Assembly (NCBI GenBank): GCA_036871055.1
Contig: CP141893.1
Coordinates: 2,294,001 to 2,358,000, forward strand
Length of the DNA: 64,000 nucleotides
DNA from: Bisbaumannia sp015645095
GTDB taxonomy: Bacteria; Pseudomonadota; Gammaproteobacteria; Pseudomonadales; Halomonadaceae
Reading direction: 5' to 3'
Part shown: piece by piece, positions 25,049 through 33,982 of the stretch
How the letters are laid out: every line of letters begins with the position of its first letter
Numbering within the stretch: the first letter of the stretch is position 1
The notes under the pieces: generated by a model
The model's input: only the letters and a program-made list of their open reading frames with translations
Told to the model about the DNA's origin: nothing
Databases searched by the model: none
Position numbers and translations under genes: made by a program

Positions 25049-25926
25049 TGGCCCCCGAGTATCGGTTGCTGGCCGAACTCGAGGCGGCCTTCGATCAACT
25101 GATCGATCGCCTCGAGGCGCTGGTGTCGGTCTACGCCCAGGCGCCCCGCGCGGCCTGGGTCATGGGCACGGAAGGGGCCGCCCCCCAGGCCGATGCCGAC
25201 TGGCTGCGTCGCGCCCTGCTCGACTTCTGGTATCAGGATGGCCAGGATGGGCGCGCCACCCGCAGCTATGTGGGCCTGGTGGCCGCCGATGCGGCGCTGA
25301 TGAGTGCCGTCCGGGAGGCTAATGCCGCCAAGGCGACCTTCGCCGCCCTGCTGCGCCAGATCCGCGCCGAGGCCGCGGGTCTGATCCCCGAACTCAAGGC
25401 GGTGCTGCCCTTCCGCCATCCGGCCCTGCATGACCACCTGCGTGGCCAGGGCCTGGCGCGACTGCACCTGAAGCAGTGCTGGCGAGCCATCCCGCTGGCC
25501 GAGGCCCCCCTGGCCCGGGTGCGCCTGGCCTGGTATCGCAGCGGCCGCTCCATCAAGCGACTGACGGTGCGCGAGGCGGAGGCCTTGCTGCTCGGCCTCG
25601 ACCAGGAGGCGCCCCATGTGCGGATCCAACGGCGCCACCTGGCCGGCCTCCCCGACGCTGAGCCCCTGGCCCAGGTCCAGGAGCAGGCGCCGCTGATGCG
25701 GGCCAACCTCTTCTATCGCGAGCCGCTGCCGGATGGCCGATGCCGACGGGCCATGAACGTGGCCCTGCCGCTCTTCGTACCGAGCCCGGATGGCCGCCTG
25801 CCCGATCACAATACGCCCCCCGAGGCTCCGCCGGCCGCCCGCACCCGGGCCCTGCGCAGTGATGCCCGCCTGGAGAGCGAGCCCTTCCTGCCCAGCCTGC
25901 GGGTCTACCGTTATCGGGACGCCTGA
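25048..25926 (+). CDS. tus: DNA replication terminus site-binding protein (Tus-like)
   Basis: A 292-residue protein that I align by eye along its length with E. coli Tus, the protein that stops replication forks at Ter sites. Matching blocks are the N-terminal helix (LEAAFDQLIDRLEAL against LNTTFRQMEQELAIF), the segment LHDHLRG (residues 127-133) against VHRHLPG, VRLAWYRSGRSIKRL against LRFGWANKHIIKNL, and the C-terminal LPSLRVYRYRDA against IPRLHLYVAD. His128 falls at the position of Tus His144, which contacts the flipped cytosine in the locked complex. It is coupled to yacG by TGATG. Identity is low, so DNA specificity may differ. Confidence 0.8.
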   Translation: MAPEYRLLAELEAAFDQLIDRLEALVSVYAQAPRAAWVMGTEGAAPQADADWLRRALLDFWYQDGQDGRATRSYVGLVAADAALMSAVREANAAKATFAALLRQIRAEAAGLIPELKAVLPFRHPALHDHLRGQGLARLHLKQCWRAIPLAEAPLARVRLAWYRSGRSIKRLTVREAEALLLGLDQEAPHVRIQRRHLAGLPDAEPLAQVQEQAPLMRANLFYREPLPDGRCRRAMNVALPLFVPSPDGRLPDHNTPPEAPPAARTRALRSDARLESEPFLPSLRVYRYRDA

Positions 25927-25927
25927 C

Positions 25928-26659
25928 TCAGGGGATCACCAGGAGCGGGAGATGCAGCGGGCCTAGCCAGTCGGGCTCTTCCGCCAGCAAGGCAGTCAGC
26001 TGCCCACGCCGCAGCAGCAGCCCCCCCCGCCGCTCCCCGGCCAGCCGCCGGGCCAATTCCCTGGCCGAGACCGGGGCCAGCCTCTCGACGCGATCGAAGA
26101 GTGGCCCGGCCGTCAGCCAGTCGAGCAGCTCGCTCGGCGCCGGCTCCCCCAGGGTCCGCAAGGCCCCCGGCGCCATGACCGGGGCGTCGTTCCAGATCAG
26201 TACCGCGCAGGGCGCCTCCAGCAGCAGGCGTCGACAGGTGGAGCCCAGGGGGCGCCCCCAGCGGGCCGACAGCCCGGCCCGCCCCAGGACCAGCAGATCG
26301 GCGGCCCGGGCCAGGCGTTGCACCTCCGCCACCACCGCCCCCTGCCCCACCGCCAGGGAGTGGGGCAGCGCCTGCCCCGCCAGGGATTGCCGCAGGGCCG
26401 CCTGGATCCTCGCCAACCGACAGGCCTGGCCCAGGGCCATGTCTGCCGGCGTGAAGCCGCGAATCGCCCCGGAGCGAGCTCCCACCTCGCGGGTGAAGGG
26501 CAGGGCCGCGCACTGGGCCAGCTCCGGCTCCTCCACATAAAGGGCCAGCAGTTCCGCCTCGCGGCTGGCGGCCAGGGCCACCGCCGCCGGCAAGGCGGCG
26601 ACGCTGGCTGGCGAGGCATCGAGTAGGGCCAATACCCTCAAGGGAACCTCAGCCGTCAT
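25928..26659 (-). CDS. Universal stress protein (UspA-like)
   Basis: A 243-residue protein. The N-terminal 150 residues have the Usp fold: LRVLALLDASPASVAALPAA at the start and LVLGRAGLSARWGRPLGSTCRRLLLEAPCAVLIW at the end, with a G-x2-G-x9-G-(S/T)-like nucleotide site (here slightly altered). The C-terminal 90 residues look like a shortened second Usp domain. AAGGAGG lies 9 nt before ATG 26659, and the start lies inside the last codons of the Lon-like gene, so the two are probably co-transcribed. It converges on tus with a 1-bp gap. Confidence 0.75.
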   Translation of the reverse strand: MTAEVPLRVLALLDASPASVAALPAAVALAASREAELLALYVEEPELAQCAALPFTREVGARSGAIRGFTPADMALGQACRLARIQAALRQSLAGQALPHSLAVGQGAVVAEVQRLARAADLLVLGRAGLSARWGRPLGSTCRRLLLEAPCAVLIWNDAPVMAPGALRTLGEPAPSELLDWLTAGPLFDRVERLAPVSARELARRLAGERRGGLLLRRGQLTALLAEEPDWLGPLHLPLLVIP

Positions 26660-29048
26660 GACCGTTCGCCTCCTTGCCGGACCCCTCGCTATCGCCATTC
26701 GCCTTGCCCTGGCGCTTCAGGGCCTGATGGAAGGCGTCGAGCCGCGCCACCACCCGGGCATTGAGGCTCGCCTCCGGAAAGGCGCCCTCGGCGTCGGCCT
26801 CCCCGGGATCGAGACCGGTCAGCAGCGCCAGGGCCTCGTCCAGGTGGGTGATGGCATAGAGGAAGAAGCGCCCCTCGGCCATCGCCTCACGCACCTCGGC
26901 ATCGAGCATCAGGTGGGGCACATTGGCCGCCGGCAGGATCACTCCCTGCCCCGCCAGGCCCGCCTCCCGGCATACCGCGAAGAAGCCTTCGACCTTCTCG
27001 TTGACGCCCCCCACCGCCTGCACCTCACCATGCTGGTTGATGGACCCGGTGACGGCCAGGGACTGCCTGAGGGGCACGTCGGCGATCGCCGAGACCAGCA
27101 CGCAGGCCTCGGCCACCGAGGCACTGTCGCCCTCGATACCGCCATAGGACTGCTCGAAGGCGAGGCTCGCCGAGAGCGATAGTGCCCCTTGGGGCGCATA
27201 GCGATGCGCCAGCCAGCGGGAGAGGATCATCACCGCCTTGGTATGGAGGCGCCCGCCGAGCTTCGCCTCCCGCTCGATATCCACCACCTGCCCCGCCCCG
27301 GGACGCGCCGTGGCGGTGATGCGGCTGGGCTGACCGAAGGCGAAGCCCCCCAGCTGCAGCACCGACAGGCCATTGACCTGGCCGACCACCTCGCCGTCGG
27401 TGGCGATCATCACGGTACCGCGCTGGATACGCTCCTGGCTCAGCTCATGGACACGCCCGGCGCGTCGCCGCTGCTGCACCACCGCCTGCTCCACATGGCC
27501 ACGGGTGATCAAGGTCGCCTCGCCGGCCCAGTGGGCGGCCTCGGCCAGCAGATCCTTGAGGGGACGGGCCTGGGCCATCAGGCGCTGCTGGTCGCCGGCC
27601 AGGCGCGCGGCCCGCTCGATCACCGCCGCCACTCCCGAAGGCGCCAGGGGCGCCAAGCCGACCTCCCCCGCCAGGGTGGCGATCAGCCGGGCATACTCCT
27701 CGAGGAAGGCGTCGTCCCAAGGCAGCTCGTCGTCGAGATCCGCCTGCACCTTGAACAGCTCCAGGAACTCCGGGTCGTGTTCGCTGAGCAGGTAGTAAAA
27801 CTGGCGTTCGCCACACAGCACCACCTTGACCTCCAGCGGAATCGGTTCCGGCTCCAGGGTCACGGTGCTGATCAGGCCATAGGCCTGCTCCAGGGACTCG
27901 GTACGAATCTCGCCGGCACGCAGCGCCCGCTTGAGGGTGTCCCAGGCCCCCGGCTGCTGCAGCAGGGCCCGGGCATCCAGCACCAGGTAACCGCCATTGG
28001 CCCGGTGCAAGGCACCGGCCCGTATCAAGGAGAAGTCGGTCAGCAGGGTGCCCTGATGCACATGATGTTCGATGCGGCCCACCAGGTGCTGGTGACTGGG
28101 CAGGTCCACCTGCACCACCGGTGCCCCTTCGCAGGGGCCGTTGTCGACCAGCAGGTTGAGCTGGCAGCGACTGAAGATCGCCTCCGGGGGAATCTCCGGG
28201 TCCTCCTCCAGGAAGACTTCCAGATGCAGCAACAACGCCTCGCGCATCGCCGAGAAATGCGCGATCACCCCCTCCTGCTCCCGATAGCGCGCCTCCAGCT
28301 CTTCCAGGGGGGCGGCGATCACCGACTGCAGCATCTCCTCATTCAGGGTCTGGGTCTGCTGGCGCAGCTCGTGGGCCAGGCGCGGCATCTGGCGGATCGC
28401 CTGCTGCAGCTTGCGCTGAAGGATCTCCACCGTGCCCTCGAGACGCTCCCGATCCTCCTTGGGCAGCTTCTCGTAGGCCTCGGGACTCATCATGCCTTCC
28501 CCCTCGGCGGGAGCGAGGCTGAAGCCATTGGGGGTGGAGAGCAGCACGATATCGTGCTCCCTGGCCTCGCGGCGCACCGTCTCGATCAGGTCACGCTGGC
28601 GCTCGCTCATCGCCTGCTTCAGCTCCTGCAGGCGATTCTGGTACTCGTCGCTGTCGAAGATGGCCGGTATCGCTACCCGCAACTCCTCCACCAGCTGTTC
28701 GATATCGCCCCGCAAGACCCGCCCCATGCCCGCCGGCAAACGGAGCTGGCGAGGCGTGGAGGGGTCGTCGAAATTGTGCAGGTAGCAACAGTCCGATGGC
28801 ACCTCGCCTCGGGCCGAGCGGGCCTGAAGATAGGGCAGCACCAGCTGGCGAGCCAGGTGCTCCGCCTCGCCCAGCACGAAGAGATTGAACCCTCGCGGAC
28901 GCATGGCCGCACCGAAATCCAGGGCCTCGCTGGCGCGGCGATGGCCGCTCAAGGGGTCCAGGGAGTCAAGCTCCGCGGTGGAGTGAAACGCGAACCGTGA
29001 CTCGGGACAGGCTCGAAAGACCTGAGCCACCTCCAGGGGTTGCAGCAT
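26649..29048 (-). CDS. Lon-family protease (AAA_32/LonP type) with degenerate P-loop
   Basis: A 799-residue protein of the Lon-like family related to E. coli YcbZ. The C-terminal protease domain has the Ser-Lys dyad: Ser642 in GGIEGDSASVAEA and Lys685 in GGVNEKVEGFF, 43 residues apart as in Lon. A long helical middle region (about 120-300) and an AAA-like region (GALHRANGGYLVLDARALL) precede it. At the expected Walker A site the sequence is LFVLGEAEHLARQLV (residues 56-70), without the GK(S/T), so ATP binding may be lost. It probably degrades misfolded proteins. It lies downstream of rpsA beyond a terminator and overlaps a Usp gene, suggesting a stress role. Confidence 0.85.
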   Translation of the reverse strand: MLQPLEVAQVFRACPESRFAFHSTAELDSLDPLSGHRRASEALDFGAAMRPRGFNLFVLGEAEHLARQLVLPYLQARSARGEVPSDCCYLHNFDDPSTPRQLRLPAGMGRVLRGDIEQLVEELRVAIPAIFDSDEYQNRLQELKQAMSERQRDLIETVRREAREHDIVLLSTPNGFSLAPAEGEGMMSPEAYEKLPKEDRERLEGTVEILQRKLQQAIRQMPRLAHELRQQTQTLNEEMLQSVIAAPLEELEARYREQEGVIAHFSAMREALLLHLEVFLEEDPEIPPEAIFSRCQLNLLVDNGPCEGAPVVQVDLPSHQHLVGRIEHHVHQGTLLTDFSLIRAGALHRANGGYLVLDARALLQQPGAWDTLKRALRAGEIRTESLEQAYGLISTVTLEPEPIPLEVKVVLCGERQFYYLLSEHDPEFLELFKVQADLDDELPWDDAFLEEYARLIATLAGEVGLAPLAPSGVAAVIERAARLAGDQQRLMAQARPLKDLLAEAAHWAGEATLITRGHVEQAVVQQRRRAGRVHELSQERIQRGTVMIATDGEVVGQVNGLSVLQLGGFAFGQPSRITATARPGAGQVVDIEREAKLGGRLHTKAVMILSRWLAHRYAPQGALSLSASLAFEQSYGGIEGDSASVAEACVLVSAIADVPLRQSLAVTGSINQHGEVQAVGGVNEKVEGFFAVCREAGLAGQGVILPAANVPHLMLDAEVREAMAEGRFFLYAITHLDEALALLTGLDPGEADAEGAFPEASLNARVVARLDAFHQALKRQGKANGDSEGSGKEANGHDG

Positions 29049-29126
29049 GAGACGTCTCCTTGGTTACTCGCAGAGTATGGAGCAACCGGCCAGCCGGCGC
29101 CTTGATGGGCATCAAACGCCCAGACA

Positions 29127-29157
29127 CGAAAACGCCGCCCCGGAGGGCGGCGTTTCG
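29127..29157 (-). terminator. Rho-independent terminator of rpsA
   Basis: Read on the minus strand, CGAAACGCCGCCC pairs with GGGCGGCGTTTTCG around a TCCG loop, ending in TTTTCG. It lies 34 bp after the rpsA stop and before the Lon-like gene. Confidence 0.85.
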
Positions 29158-29190
29158 TCAAGCCAGAGTGGCTGGGACAAGCGCTAGGGC

Positions 29191-30867
29191 TTAGTCCTGA
29201 CCCATCTGCTGCTTGATCAGGTCGCCGATGGTGGTCGGGCCACCCGCGTCGACGTCCTGCTCGCGCAGCTTCTTGAGGTTCTGGCGAGTATCTTCCTGAT
29301 CCTTGGCCTTGATGGACAGGCTGATCTGACGGTTCTTGCGATCGACACCGATGATACGGGCCTCGACGCTGTCACCCTCGCTCAGGGCGTTGCGGGCATC
29401 CTCGACGCGATCGGCGCTGATCTCGGAGGCCTTGAGCACCGCCACCACGTCGGTGGCCAGCTCGACCTGGGCTTCCTTGGCATCGACCTCGACCACGCGG
29501 CCGGTGACGATGGTGCCCTTGTCGTTGACCGCCAGGAACTCGGCGACCGGATCGGTATCCAGCTGCTTGATACCCAGGGAGATGCGCTCGCGCTCCGGAT
29601 CGATGGAGAGGATCACGGCCTCGGCTTCGTCGCCCTTCTTGAAGGAGCGCACGGCCTCTTCGCCGGACTCGGTCCAGGAGATGTCGGAGAGGTGCACCAG
29701 ACCATCGATGCCGCCTTCCAGGCCGATGAAGATACCGAAGTCGGTGATCGACTTGATGGTACCGGCCACACGGTCGCCCTTGTTGTAACGGCCGCTGAAG
29801 TCTTCCCACGGGTTGGTGGTGCACTGCTTGATACCCAGGGAGATACGACGACGCTCCTCGTCGATATCCAGCACCATGACATCCACTTCGTCGCCGATGT
29901 TGACGACCTTGGACGGGTGGATGTTCTTGTTGGTCCAGTCCATTTCGGAGACGTGGACCAGACCCTCGACGCCCTCTTCCAGCTCGGCGAAGCAGCCGTA
30001 GTCGGTGAGGTTGGTGACGCGGGCGGTGACCTTGGTGTTCTCCGGGTAACGATCCTTGATGTTGACCCAGGGATCTTCGCCCAGCTGCTTCAGGCCCAGG
30101 GAGACGCGGTTGCGCTCGCGGTCGAACTTCAGCACCTTGACGTTGATCTCGTCGCCCACGGCAACGATCTCGGACGGATGCTTGATGCGCTTCCAGGCCA
30201 TGTCGGTGATGTGCAGCAGGCCGTCGACGCCACCCAGGTCCACGAAGGCACCGTAGTCGGTGAGGTTCTTGACGATACCCTTGATCTGCTGGCCTTCCTG
30301 GAGGGTGGCGAGCAGGGCTTCACGCTCGGCGCTGTTCTCGGCTTCGAGAACGGCACGGCGGGACACGACGACGTTGTTGCGCTTCGGATCGAGCTTGATG
30401 ACCTTGAAGTCGAGCTCTTTGTTCTCCAGGTGAGCGGTATCGCGCACCGGGCGAACGTCGACCAGGGAACCCGGCAGGAAGGCGCGGATGGAGGCGACGT
30501 CGACGGTGAAACCACCCTTGACCTTGCCGTTGATCACGCCCTTGACGATCTCGTCCTTCTCGAAGGCGGCTTCCAGTTCCTTCCACGCTTCGGCACGCTT
30601 GGCCTTCTCGCGGGACAGGCGGGTTTCGCCGAAGCCATCTTCGACGGCTTCCAGGGCGACCTTGACTTCGTCGCCGATGGCGATGGTCAGTTCGCCATTC
30701 TCGTCGCGGAATTGCGCGGCGGGAATCTGACCTTCGGACTTCAGGCCGGCATTGACGGTGATCCAGTCACCTTCGATGTCGACGACGGACGCCAGGACGA
30801 TGGCGCCCGGCTCCATGTTGATGTCCTGGAGTGACTGTTCAAACAGTTCGGCAAAGCTTTCGCTCAT
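29191..30867 (-). CDS. rpsA: 30S ribosomal protein S1
   Basis: A 558-residue S1 protein with six S1/OB-fold domains at roughly residues 20-85, 105-170, 190-260, 275-345, 360-432 and 447-520. Repeated patterns such as GAFVDLGGVDGLLHITDMAW and GCFAELEEGVEGLVHVSEMDW mark domains 3 and 4. It brings mRNA to the 30S subunit. It lies downstream of cmk, the conserved order, with 177 bp between that probably holds its promoter and an autoregulatory leader. Unusually, ihfB does not follow. The length is the same as E. coli S1 (557). Confidence 0.97.
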   Translation of the reverse strand: MSESFAELFEQSLQDINMEPGAIVLASVVDIEGDWITVNAGLKSEGQIPAAQFRDENGELTIAIGDEVKVALEAVEDGFGETRLSREKAKRAEAWKELEAAFEKDEIVKGVINGKVKGGFTVDVASIRAFLPGSLVDVRPVRDTAHLENKELDFKVIKLDPKRNNVVVSRRAVLEAENSAEREALLATLQEGQQIKGIVKNLTDYGAFVDLGGVDGLLHITDMAWKRIKHPSEIVAVGDEINVKVLKFDRERNRVSLGLKQLGEDPWVNIKDRYPENTKVTARVTNLTDYGCFAELEEGVEGLVHVSEMDWTNKNIHPSKVVNIGDEVDVMVLDIDEERRRISLGIKQCTTNPWEDFSGRYNKGDRVAGTIKSITDFGIFIGLEGGIDGLVHLSDISWTESGEEAVRSFKKGDEAEAVILSIDPERERISLGIKQLDTDPVAEFLAVNDKGTIVTGRVVEVDAKEAQVELATDVVAVLKASEISADRVEDARNALSEGDSVEARIIGVDRKNRQISLSIKAKDQEDTRQNLKKLREQDVDAGGPTTIGDLIKQQMGQD

Positions 30868-31044
30868 GATGTTCCTACATGATCAACGGGTTAGCGGGGT
30901 TACCGCCCTCTCCGCACCACCAGCGAGTGCGGGCCTACTACCAAGATCCCCCGGGGATGTTAGCGCTGGTTGGACCTGGCCAGGCTTACCGTCTTAGCTG
31001 CCTGACCATGCCATGACATCTAACCGAGGGGCCGCAAGGGATCG

Positions 31045-31728
31045 TCAGGCATTCGGCGCCAGGCCCCGCTGGGCCAGCAGCTCGATCAGCCGATCCACCA
31101 CTTCCGGTATCGTCAGGCGCGTGGTGTCAAGCGTGATGGCATCATCTGCCGGCTTGAGCGGTGCCACGCTGCGCTGCGTATCGCGCGCATCGCGTGCCTG
31201 AATTTCCTTCAAAAGACTCGTAAGATTAGCACTCAGGCCGGCCTCTCGCAACTGAAGGTAGCGGCGCTGGGCACGCTCCTCCGCCGAGGCGGTGAGGAAG
31301 ATCTTCAGCGGGGCATCGAGAAACACCACCGTGCCCATGTCGCGGCCATCCGCCACCAGGCCGGGAGCCTGGCGGAAGTCGCGCTGGCGCTGCAGCAGCG
31401 CCTCGCGAACCCGTGGCAGCGCCGCCACCTGGGAGGCCGCATCGCCCACCGCTTCGGTGCGGATCTCGCCGCTCACCTCGTCGCCGTCGAGGATCACCCG
31501 CACGCCGCTGTCGCCGGGCAGGAAGCTGACGTCGAGGCCGGCGGCCAGGCTCGCCAGGGCCGCCTCGTCGTCCAGGGCCAAGTCGCGGCGAAGCGCCGCC
31601 AGGGCGGTGAGGCGATAGAGGGCGCCGGAGTCGAGCAGGTGCCAGCCCAGGCGCTCGGCGATCAAGCGGCTGATGGTGCCCTTGCCGGCGCCGCCGGGGC
31701 CGTCGATGGTCAGGACCGGGGCCGTCAT
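31045..31728 (-). CDS. cmk: Cytidylate kinase
   Basis: A 227-residue nucleoside monophosphate kinase that phosphorylates CMP and dCMP. The P-loop DGPGGAGKGT lies at residues 9-18, and DGRDMGTVVFLDAPLKIFLTA is the conserved substrate region. Its ATG overlaps the aroA stop in an ATGA junction, so it is co-translated with the tyrA-aroA fusion. The pheA-tyrA/aroA-cmk-rpsA order is that of Pseudomonas. Confidence 0.96.
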   Translation of the reverse strand: MTAPVLTIDGPGGAGKGTISRLIAERLGWHLLDSGALYRLTALAALRRDLALDDEAALASLAAGLDVSFLPGDSGVRVILDGDEVSGEIRTEAVGDAASQVAALPRVREALLQRQRDFRQAPGLVADGRDMGTVVFLDAPLKIFLTASAEERAQRRYLQLREAGLSANLTSLLKEIQARDARDTQRSVAPLKPADDAITLDTTRLTIPEVVDRLIELLAQRGLAPNA

Positions 31729-33980
31729 GCGCCCTCCTCGTCCACCTGCAGGCCGACCCGGCCGGCCAGCTCGACGAAGCCGGGGAAAGAGGTCGCCACG
31801 TTGGCGCAGTCATCGATCTCGATGGGGGCACTGGCACGCAGCCCCGCCACGGTGAAGGCCATGGCGATGCGGTGGTCGCCCAGGCTGTCGATGCGTCCGC
31901 CACCGTAGTTGGCGCCCTGCGGCTTGCCGCCGACGATATCGATGCCGTCGGCGACCACGGTGTGCTCGACCCCCAGCACCGCCAGGCCATCGGCCATGGC
32001 CTGGATGCGGTCGGACTCCTTGACCCGCAGTTCCTCGGCGCCACGCAACCGAGTCACGCCCTCGGCATTGGCGGCGGCGATAAACAGCGCCGGGAACTCG
32101 TCGATGGCCAGCGGCACCTGTTCCACGGGGATATCGATGCCCTTGAGGGGCGCATAGCGCACGCGAATATCCGCCACCGGCTCGCCACCCACCTCGCGCT
32201 GGTTGGAGAGCTCGAGATCGGCCCCCATCAGCGTCAGGATATTGATCACGCCGATCCGGGTCGGGTTGATGCCCACGTGCTCGAGCACCAGGTCCGAGCC
32301 GGGGGTAATGGCCGCCGCCACCAGGAAGAAGGTGGCCGAGGAGATGTCCGAGGGCACGTCGATGGGGCCGGCACTCAGCTTGCCGCCGCCGCTGAGCCAG
32401 CAGGTGTCGCCGTCACGTGCCACGCCGTAGCCGAAGCCGTTGAGCATGCGCTCGGTGTGGTCGCGGGTCGGCGCCGGCTCGCGAACCCGGGTCTCGCCCT
32501 CGGCGTAGAGGCCGGCGAGCAGCAGGCAGGACTTCACCTGGGCGCTGGCCATGGGCATATCGTAGCGGATGCCCTTGAGCGGCTTGCCGCCATGAATGCG
32601 CAGCGGCGGGCGGCCGCCCTCGGCGGTATCGATCTCGGCACCCATCTGACGCAGCGGGTCGGCCACCCGGCCCATGGGGCGCTTGGTAAGGGAGGCATCG
32701 CCGGTCAGCTCGCTGTCGAAGGCCTGGCCGGCCAGCAGCCCGGCGAAGAGCCGCATGGCGGTGCCGGAGTTGCCCACATAGAGAGGTCCCGCCGGCGCCT
32801 TGAGGCCGTGCATGCCCACCCCGTGGATGGTCACCCGGCCCTGATGGGGGCCCTCGATGGCCACGCCCATTTCACGGAAGGCCTGCAGGGTGGCCAGGCT
32901 GTCCTCGCCCTCGAGGAAGCCCTTCACTTCGGTCACCCCCTCGGCCAGGGCGCCGAGCATGATGGAGCGGTGGGAGATCGACTTGTCGCCGGGGACGCGG
33001 ATGCGCCCGGCCACCTGACCACCGGGGGCGACCCGGTAGCGTACGTTGTTATGTTCCATGGTCGGGTAGTACCTGGTCTGATTCAGCAGGGTATCGAAAT
33101 AGTGTCGTGCGTGGCTGGCCCGATCGAAGGTGGCCAGCATGGCATCGCCGTCGCCGGCGCTCACCGCCTGTCGCAGCCGGGCCAGGCCCGCCTCGAAGTC
33201 GTCCAGGGCCGCCAGCACCGCCTCGCGGTTGGCGGTGAAGATATCGCGCCACATCACCGGGTCGCTGCCGGCGATGCGGGTAAAGTCGCGAAAGCCCCCG
33301 GCGGCGTAGCGGAAGATCTCCAGGCGCTCGTCCTGGCGAGCCAGGGTGTCCACCAGCGAGAAGGCCAGCAGATGCGGCAGGTGACTGGTGCGGGCCAGCA
33401 CCTGGTCGTGGCGCTCCACCGGCATCTCCAGCACCTCGGCCTCACAGGCATCCCACAGGGCACGCACCCGGGCCAGGGCCGCGGCATCGGTCTCCGCCGA
33501 GGGGGTGAGGATCACCTTGTGATGACGATAGAGATCCGGGTTGGCCGCCGCCACGCCGCTCTTCTCGGACCCGGCAATGGGATGGCCCAGCACCAGGGAG
33601 GGCGGCAGGCGCCCAAGGGCCCGCCGGGCGGCGTCGCGGATCGCCACCTTGCTGCTGCCCACGTCGGTGATCACCGTGGCATCGAGGCGCTCGCCGAGCC
33701 CCCGGCCCAGGGCCGCCAGCACCGACTCCATGGCCAGCACCGGCACCGCCAGCACCACCAGGGAGACGCCCGGCAGCAGGGGCGCGAGCTCGGTGTCGCC
33801 GCCATCGATGATGCCCATGGCCACGCCCCGGGCGATCTCGTCGGCGTCGCGGTCGCAGGCGAGGATCTCGCCGCGGAAGCCACGCGCCTTGAGGGCGGCG
33901 GCCAGGGAGCCGCCGATCAACCCCAGGCCGACGATCAGCAGGCGCGACTCCTCGAGCCGCGCGGCATCACGCATCGCCAT
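31725..33980 (-). CDS. aroA: Bifunctional prephenate dehydrogenase / EPSP synthase (TyrA-AroA fusion)
   Basis: A 751-residue fusion. Residues 1-300 are an NAD-dependent prephenate dehydrogenase with the Rossmann motif GLGLIGGS at 18-25, making 4-hydroxyphenylpyruvate for tyrosine. From about residue 308 (MEHNN) it is 3-phosphoshikimate 1-carboxyvinyltransferase, with GDKSISHR near the start of that half and NSGTAMRLFAGLLAGQ after it, making EPSP for all aromatic amino acids. The fusion is known in Pseudomonas and related gammaproteobacteria. It follows pheA by 2 bp and overlaps cmk by 4 bp. An ATG at codon 3 (33974) is an alternative start. Confidence 0.96.
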   Translation of the reverse strand: MAMRDAARLEESRLLIVGLGLIGGSLAAALKARGFRGEILACDRDADEIARGVAMGIIDGGDTELAPLLPGVSLVVLAVPVLAMESVLAALGRGLGERLDATVITDVGSSKVAIRDAARRALGRLPPSLVLGHPIAGSEKSGVAAANPDLYRHHKVILTPSAETDAAALARVRALWDACEAEVLEMPVERHDQVLARTSHLPHLLAFSLVDTLARQDERLEIFRYAAGGFRDFTRIAGSDPVMWRDIFTANREAVLAALDDFEAGLARLRQAVSAGDGDAMLATFDRASHARHYFDTLLNQTRYYPTMEHNNVRYRVAPGGQVAGRIRVPGDKSISHRSIMLGALAEGVTEVKGFLEGEDSLATLQAFREMGVAIEGPHQGRVTIHGVGMHGLKAPAGPLYVGNSGTAMRLFAGLLAGQAFDSELTGDASLTKRPMGRVADPLRQMGAEIDTAEGGRPPLRIHGGKPLKGIRYDMPMASAQVKSCLLLAGLYAEGETRVREPAPTRDHTERMLNGFGYGVARDGDTCWLSGGGKLSAGPIDVPSDISSATFFLVAAAITPGSDLVLEHVGINPTRIGVINILTLMGADLELSNQREVGGEPVADIRVRYAPLKGIDIPVEQVPLAIDEFPALFIAAANAEGVTRLRGAEELRVKESDRIQAMADGLAVLGVEHTVVADGIDIVGGKPQGANYGGGRIDSLGDHRIAMAFTVAGLRASAPIEIDDCANVATSFPGFVELAGRVGLQVDEEGA

Positions 33981-33982
33981 GC

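Noticed and set aside
29778..29792. Ter-like core TTGTTGTAAC in rpsA
   Set aside because: It lies in conserved coding sequence and lacks the flanking Ter bases; it is kept only as a note under the Tus finding.
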